Source: Psychromonas sp. Urea-02u-13
GTDB lineage: Bacteria; Pseudomonadota; Gammaproteobacteria; Enterobacterales; Psychromonadaceae
DNA: 49,162 nt
Reading direction: 5' to 3'
NCBI RefSeq assembly: GCF_002835995.1
Contig: NZ_PJBZ01000062.1
Coordinates: 1-49,162, forward strand
The position numbers were made by a program, and so were the translations under genes. The notes under the pieces are model-generated. The model made no database searches, had not been told where the DNA came from, and saw only the letters and a list, made by a program, of their open reading frames with translations. The first letter of the stretch is position 1. Every line of letters begins with the position of its first letter. Below, one piece after another: positions 46,735 to 49,162 of the stretch.

Positions 46735-47229
46735 TTACCTTATACAAAACTTTGGCCAACCTATATTTATTCTCCACCAAGATTCTATCGCGTACCTTAT
46801 GGTGGTGTCTTCTAATTCATGATAACTAATAAACCACTCATATTCTTCGCATTCTTTGCTTTCAAGGTTGCATCCTAACTTAGCTGTATCTTTGCTCCCA
46901 TCGTTAAATAAATGCTCAAATAAACGTTTTTTAATATTTGCTTGCGTTCCACTGTAAATCACTCGACAGCCATCTTCTTGAACTTTACAAAAACCAAAAC
47001 CTTCTGGCTTTGTCACTCTGACTTTTTTGACTTTGTCAGAAGTTGATTTGATGTTTTTTATAATTTCATCGTCAGGCATGTTTGTTTCTATCCAATAAAG
47101 CCCCGCATTTTTAGGAAGAAGTTTTTCAAGTTTTGCTTTAGTGGTAAATTTTATTCTGTTTTTATTTCTTTGTTTATCTATAGTATTTCCAGTCTTATTT
47201 AGTAAGACCTCAAGATTGTTGATTGACAT
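46735..47229 (-). CDS. Integron cassette gene: GIY-YIG-like protein
   Basis: The 164-residue protein shows features of a GIY-YIG nuclease fold. NAGLYWIE stands for the first strand (G-x-Y). VIYSGTQANIKKRLFEHL holds the Y-x-G and the conserved Arg helix. YAIESWWRINIGWP carries the Glu and the trailing Trp-Pro region. The usual asparagine after that proline is replaced by lysine/phenylalanine (WPKFC). Activity is thus plausible but unproven. It is a self-contained cassette between two attC sites. Confidence 0.68.
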   Translation of the reverse strand: MSINNLEVLLNKTGNTIDKQRNKNRIKFTTKAKLEKLLPKNAGLYWIETNMPDDEIIKNIKSTSDKVKKVRVTKPEGFGFCKVQEDGCRVIYSGTQANIKKRLFEHLFNDGSKDTAKLGCNLESKECEEYEWFISYHELEDTTIRYAIESWWRINIGWPKFCIR

Positions 47230-47246
47230 TCTAACCCCCTTATAAT

Positions 47247-47342
47247 GCTAACGCCTTAATAACAGGAAAAATATTGTTGGCTAAAATTTGAGGAACGAAA
47301 ATAGCCAACTGTATTTGGTCCTTGTTTATTGACTTGTTAGCA
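47247..47342 (-). other. attC recombination site 2
   Basis: About 96 bases. In gene orientation it starts TGCTAACAAGTC, where TAA is the stop of the DUF2971 gene, and ends GGCGTTAGC. The inner pair TTGGCTA / TAGCCAA is shared with sites 1 and 4. It lies 17 bases before the next start codon. Confidence 0.9.
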
Positions 47343-48167
47343 CTCATCACTAGGCACTAATTCATACCCAAATTCATCTACATACTTTCTTAATCTGAGG
47401 AAAACAGGTTTGTAGCCACTTTCTTCGACAGCACTTCTTATCTTTTTTTCATCTTCTTCAGACATGTTTAGCCCTAAAACCACTTCTGTAAGTTTCCCTG
47501 GATACGGATACAGCCCATTACCTTCGGTCTTTAAAACTCTCCACTCTTTCTCATATTCCCACTCCAACGACTTAGTAAATGCAATTTGATAAATGGCATC
47601 ATCACCAGTGTCATGAGCAAGAAGTCTGATACTGGGCTTAGGCATTTTATTTATGTAATTAATTGTATTTGCATATTGCCCAAGAACATTTGTTTCATGA
47701 TACTCAAAGCCTAAACAAAAACCTTTATGAGAATTGCCATACGCTCCCCACATTACTGGGTGTTTCGGATCTTCTGATAGACTTAAAACGCCTATTCCAG
47801 CAAAGACGGTTTCATTATAATAGAGTACGTCTTGAAGCATAGCTCTTTGAGTTTTCCCATCAAAGGCCATTAAAATTTGGTCTATTTTTCTCAGAACGCG
47901 CTCGTGCGACCAACCTTTTGATAGCATTTTTTTAATCTTTTCAGCAATTCCTTTACCTTCAGATGATTCATTATTTTCACGTAACATGACGTAGTCTTCT
48001 AAAATCTCTTTATCAGTAAAATTCTTTTTCCATCTTGGAGCAACATCGTGCGGATCATTCAACCCTGCTGGCTTTGAATACCACAACTTCCCTTTCTTAA
48101 GTGCATCAATACTTAAGTCATCGACCTGACGATATTTATATAGTGATTCAATTTTATCGCTACTCAA
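47337..48167 (-). CDS. Integron cassette gene: DUF2971 family protein
   Basis: The 276-residue protein matches the DUF2971 pattern: LYKYRQVDD at the start, KLWYSKPAGLNDPHDV near residues 27-42, VLSLSEDPKHPVMWGAYGNS near 125-144, KGFCLGFEY, and LEWEYEKEWRVLK. Biochemistry of the family is unknown to me; members often occur in mobile or defence-rich DNA. The stop codon lies within the R'' box of attC 2, typical of compact cassettes. Confidence 0.8.
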   Translation of the reverse strand: MSSDKIESLYKYRQVDDLSIDALKKGKLWYSKPAGLNDPHDVAPRWKKNFTDKEILEDYVMLRENNESSEGKGIAEKIKKMLSKGWSHERVLRKIDQILMAFDGKTQRAMLQDVLYYNETVFAGIGVLSLSEDPKHPVMWGAYGNSHKGFCLGFEYHETNVLGQYANTINYINKMPKPSIRLLAHDTGDDAIYQIAFTKSLEWEYEKEWRVLKTEGNGLYPYPGKLTEVVLGLNMSEEDEKKIRSAVEESGYKPVFLRLRKYVDEFGYELVPSDEC

Positions 48168-48181
48168 ATTTTACTCCTGAG

Positions 48182-48281
48182 TGCTAACTCCGCATTAAGC
48201 GGACAAAAACAGTGGGTTAAAATGTGTAGCGAAGCGAAACGTAACCCACTGTTTTTGTTTCGTTTAAATGCCTTTTTAGCA
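48182..48281 (-). other. attC recombination site 3
   Basis: About 100 bases with a very good inner stem: ACAAAAACAGTGGGTT pairs with AACCCACTGTTTTTGT, and GCGAAGCGAAAC occupies the terminal loop. Gene-orientation ends are TTGCTAAAAAGG and GGAGTTAGC. R'' is imperfect (TAAAA instead of TAACA). Confidence 0.88.
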
Positions 48282-48283
48282 AT

Positions 48284-48898
48284 TTATTGGACTCGAACCT
48301 CATTCAATCTAAACCTTATAGCGTCACATGCGGCTTCAATTAAAACACTTATTTCCTTACTGTTTTTCTCAGCACTCTGATAATATTTGAGGTCACTCGA
48401 TTTTCCATGCTTATATTCAATGCCTTCGTTGAGGCAAGCTTTTCTAATCGCACTGAGTGTTTCGTACACGGTTAAAGAGAAAAAAGGTTTATTCTTTTCC
48501 ATTGTGGTTGAGAAGTCATTAAATGGTGCAATGAAGTTCTTATAACGTTCAGTCTTTCGTTCTTCTTCTGTTTGACTTGGATCTATATGGTCTAACATTG
48601 GTCTGAGTTGTTGTGTTGCTATTTTAAGCTCTACTAAATTAGCCCACACCTCACCATAAACTTTGTATTCTTTGTCAAACTGAACTTGAGATACGAAAAT
48701 TGAGTGTTGTAATTCAGCATCTAAGCGTTTATTTGCTGTAATGATTTCTTGTTCAAGATTCTTAATTTCTAAAGATAATTCACTTTTATCTCTCTCAATT
48801 ATTCTACTTAACCAGATTTTCCCAATAAAACCAAACAAAGCGGCTAGGACGATTGTTGTTCCACCAAGAAGTTTAACTATTTCACTATAATATTCCAA
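48284..48898 (-). CDS. Integron cassette gene: membrane-anchored coiled-coil protein
   Basis: The 204-residue protein has one membrane segment near residues 9-31 (LLGGTTIVLAALFGFIG), then a likely coiled coil (about 35-65, ERDKSELSLEIKNLEQEI) and a helical, charged C-terminal part. No family is recognised. It is a single-gene cassette with attC 4 upstream and attC 3 downstream. Confidence 0.75.
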   Translation of the reverse strand: MEYYSEIVKLLGGTTIVLAALFGFIGKIWLSRIIERDKSELSLEIKNLEQEIITANKRLDAELQHSIFVSQVQFDKEYKVYGEVWANLVELKIATQQLRPMLDHIDPSQTEEERKTERYKNFIAPFNDFSTTMEKNKPFFSLTVYETLSAIRKACLNEGIEYKHGKSSDLKYYQSAEKNSKEISVLIEAACDAIRFRLNEVRVQ

Positions 48899-48920
48899 TT
48901 ACAAACTCCATGTGAAAACT

Positions 48921-49019
48921 GCTAACGCCCGGCTTAAGCTGACAAAAATTGTTTGCTATAATTTGTGAGGCACGAACAAAGCCAACTGTTTTTTATTCCG
49001 TTTAAGAAACTTGTTAGGT
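48921..49019 (-). other. attC recombination site 4
   Basis: About 99 bases. In gene orientation it begins ACCTAACAAGTTTCTTAAAC and ends GCTTAAGCCGGGCGTTAGC, the site closest to the canonical TAAC...GTTAG form. TAA at its start is the stop of the partial gene to the right. Confidence 0.92.
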
Positions 49020-49162
49020 GCTACTGATATTTATATTATTACCAAATGTTTGTTTTTCATGATATTCAATTAATGCAGGTATTACATGTGGCTTCTCCAT
49101 ACTAGTAACGTAAAGAGGCATATGTTCAAGAAAAGAGTACCTTTTAATTAATAATAAGTATT
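49014..49162 (-). CDS. Partial integron cassette gene at window edge
   Basis: The last 48 codons of a minus-strand gene are visible, ending INISST at the TAA at 49014-49016, inside attC 4. The 5' part lies beyond the window. The fragment (KRYSFLEHMPLYVTSMEKP) is not recognised. Placement before an attC, as in the other cassettes, supports it as coding. Confidence 0.6.
   Translation of the reverse strand, partial: YLLLIKRYSFLEHMPLYVTSMEKPHVIPALIEYHEKQTFGNNINISST

Noticed and set aside
46639-49019. CRISPR array or ordinary REP elements for the spaced palindromes in the cassette region
   Set aside because: Sites are about 95-100 bases, differ in the middle, have TAAC...GTTA ends, and are spaced by whole genes, which fits attC rather than CRISPR or REP.

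Overview
The window reads as chromosome of an AT-rich marine gammaproteobacterium close to Psychromonas, or more broadly the Vibrionales/Alteromonadales. This rests on gene order and protein resemblance: proQ-prc, trhP-yfhL, sapABCDF, lolCDE beside a PilZ gene, mfd-csiV, rluC-HAD-ybiB and rne with its 5' leader element. The species assignment is inference. No rRNA or tRNA gene was recognised.

Positions 1-35.8 kb are mostly core genome. From the left: a fadD broken by a frameshift and an in-frame stop; prc and proQ (minus); trhP-yfhL (plus); a MITE; a MATE exporter; the five-gene sap ABC transporter operon; a degenerate GGDEF/EAL protein; ttcA; tpiA; a periplasmic-binding-protein-like gene; yccA; a second, unrelated MITE; tesA; lolCDE (minus); a PilZ gene, mfd and csiV (plus); ybiB, a HAD phosphatase and rluC (minus); then rne, with an rne5-type leader hairpin and 22 copies of a 15-bp repeat in its 3' half, and trxB. 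Both MITEs end exactly 9 bp before a start codon.

Positions 35.8-43.2 kb are accessory and lie between two near-identical terminators. The most interesting locus is here, on the minus strand: a small secreted protein, an 864-residue secreted protein of unrecognised family, and two tandem secreted ADP-ribosyltransferase toxins with R / STS / E-x-E signatures. A 15/19 Fur-box match lies just upstream, with four 14-bp tandem repeats further out. A hairpin plus T-run after the first gene looks like an attenuator. Each mature ADP-ribosyltransferase has exactly one cysteine, in the second-last position, and the large protein has an odd number. I infer, without proof, an iron-regulated toxin whose enzymatic parts may be disulphide-linked to a carrier. 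A GAF histidine kinase and a MarC protein complete this block.

Positions 43.2-49.16 kb are mobile DNA. A truncated, glycine-rich membrane toxin-like tail sits with a probable membrane immunity gene, cut off by a REP-associated (RAYT) transposase element. Next come an IS1595-type transposase remnant between 58-bp direct repeats, and then integron gene cassettes, all on the minus strand and separated by four attC sites. Their products are a PD-(D/E)XK-like nuclease, a GIY-YIG-like protein, a DUF2971 protein, a membrane-anchored coiled-coil protein and a partial gene at the window edge. The orientation suggests the distal end of a chromosomal integron whose integrase would lie to the right, outside the window.
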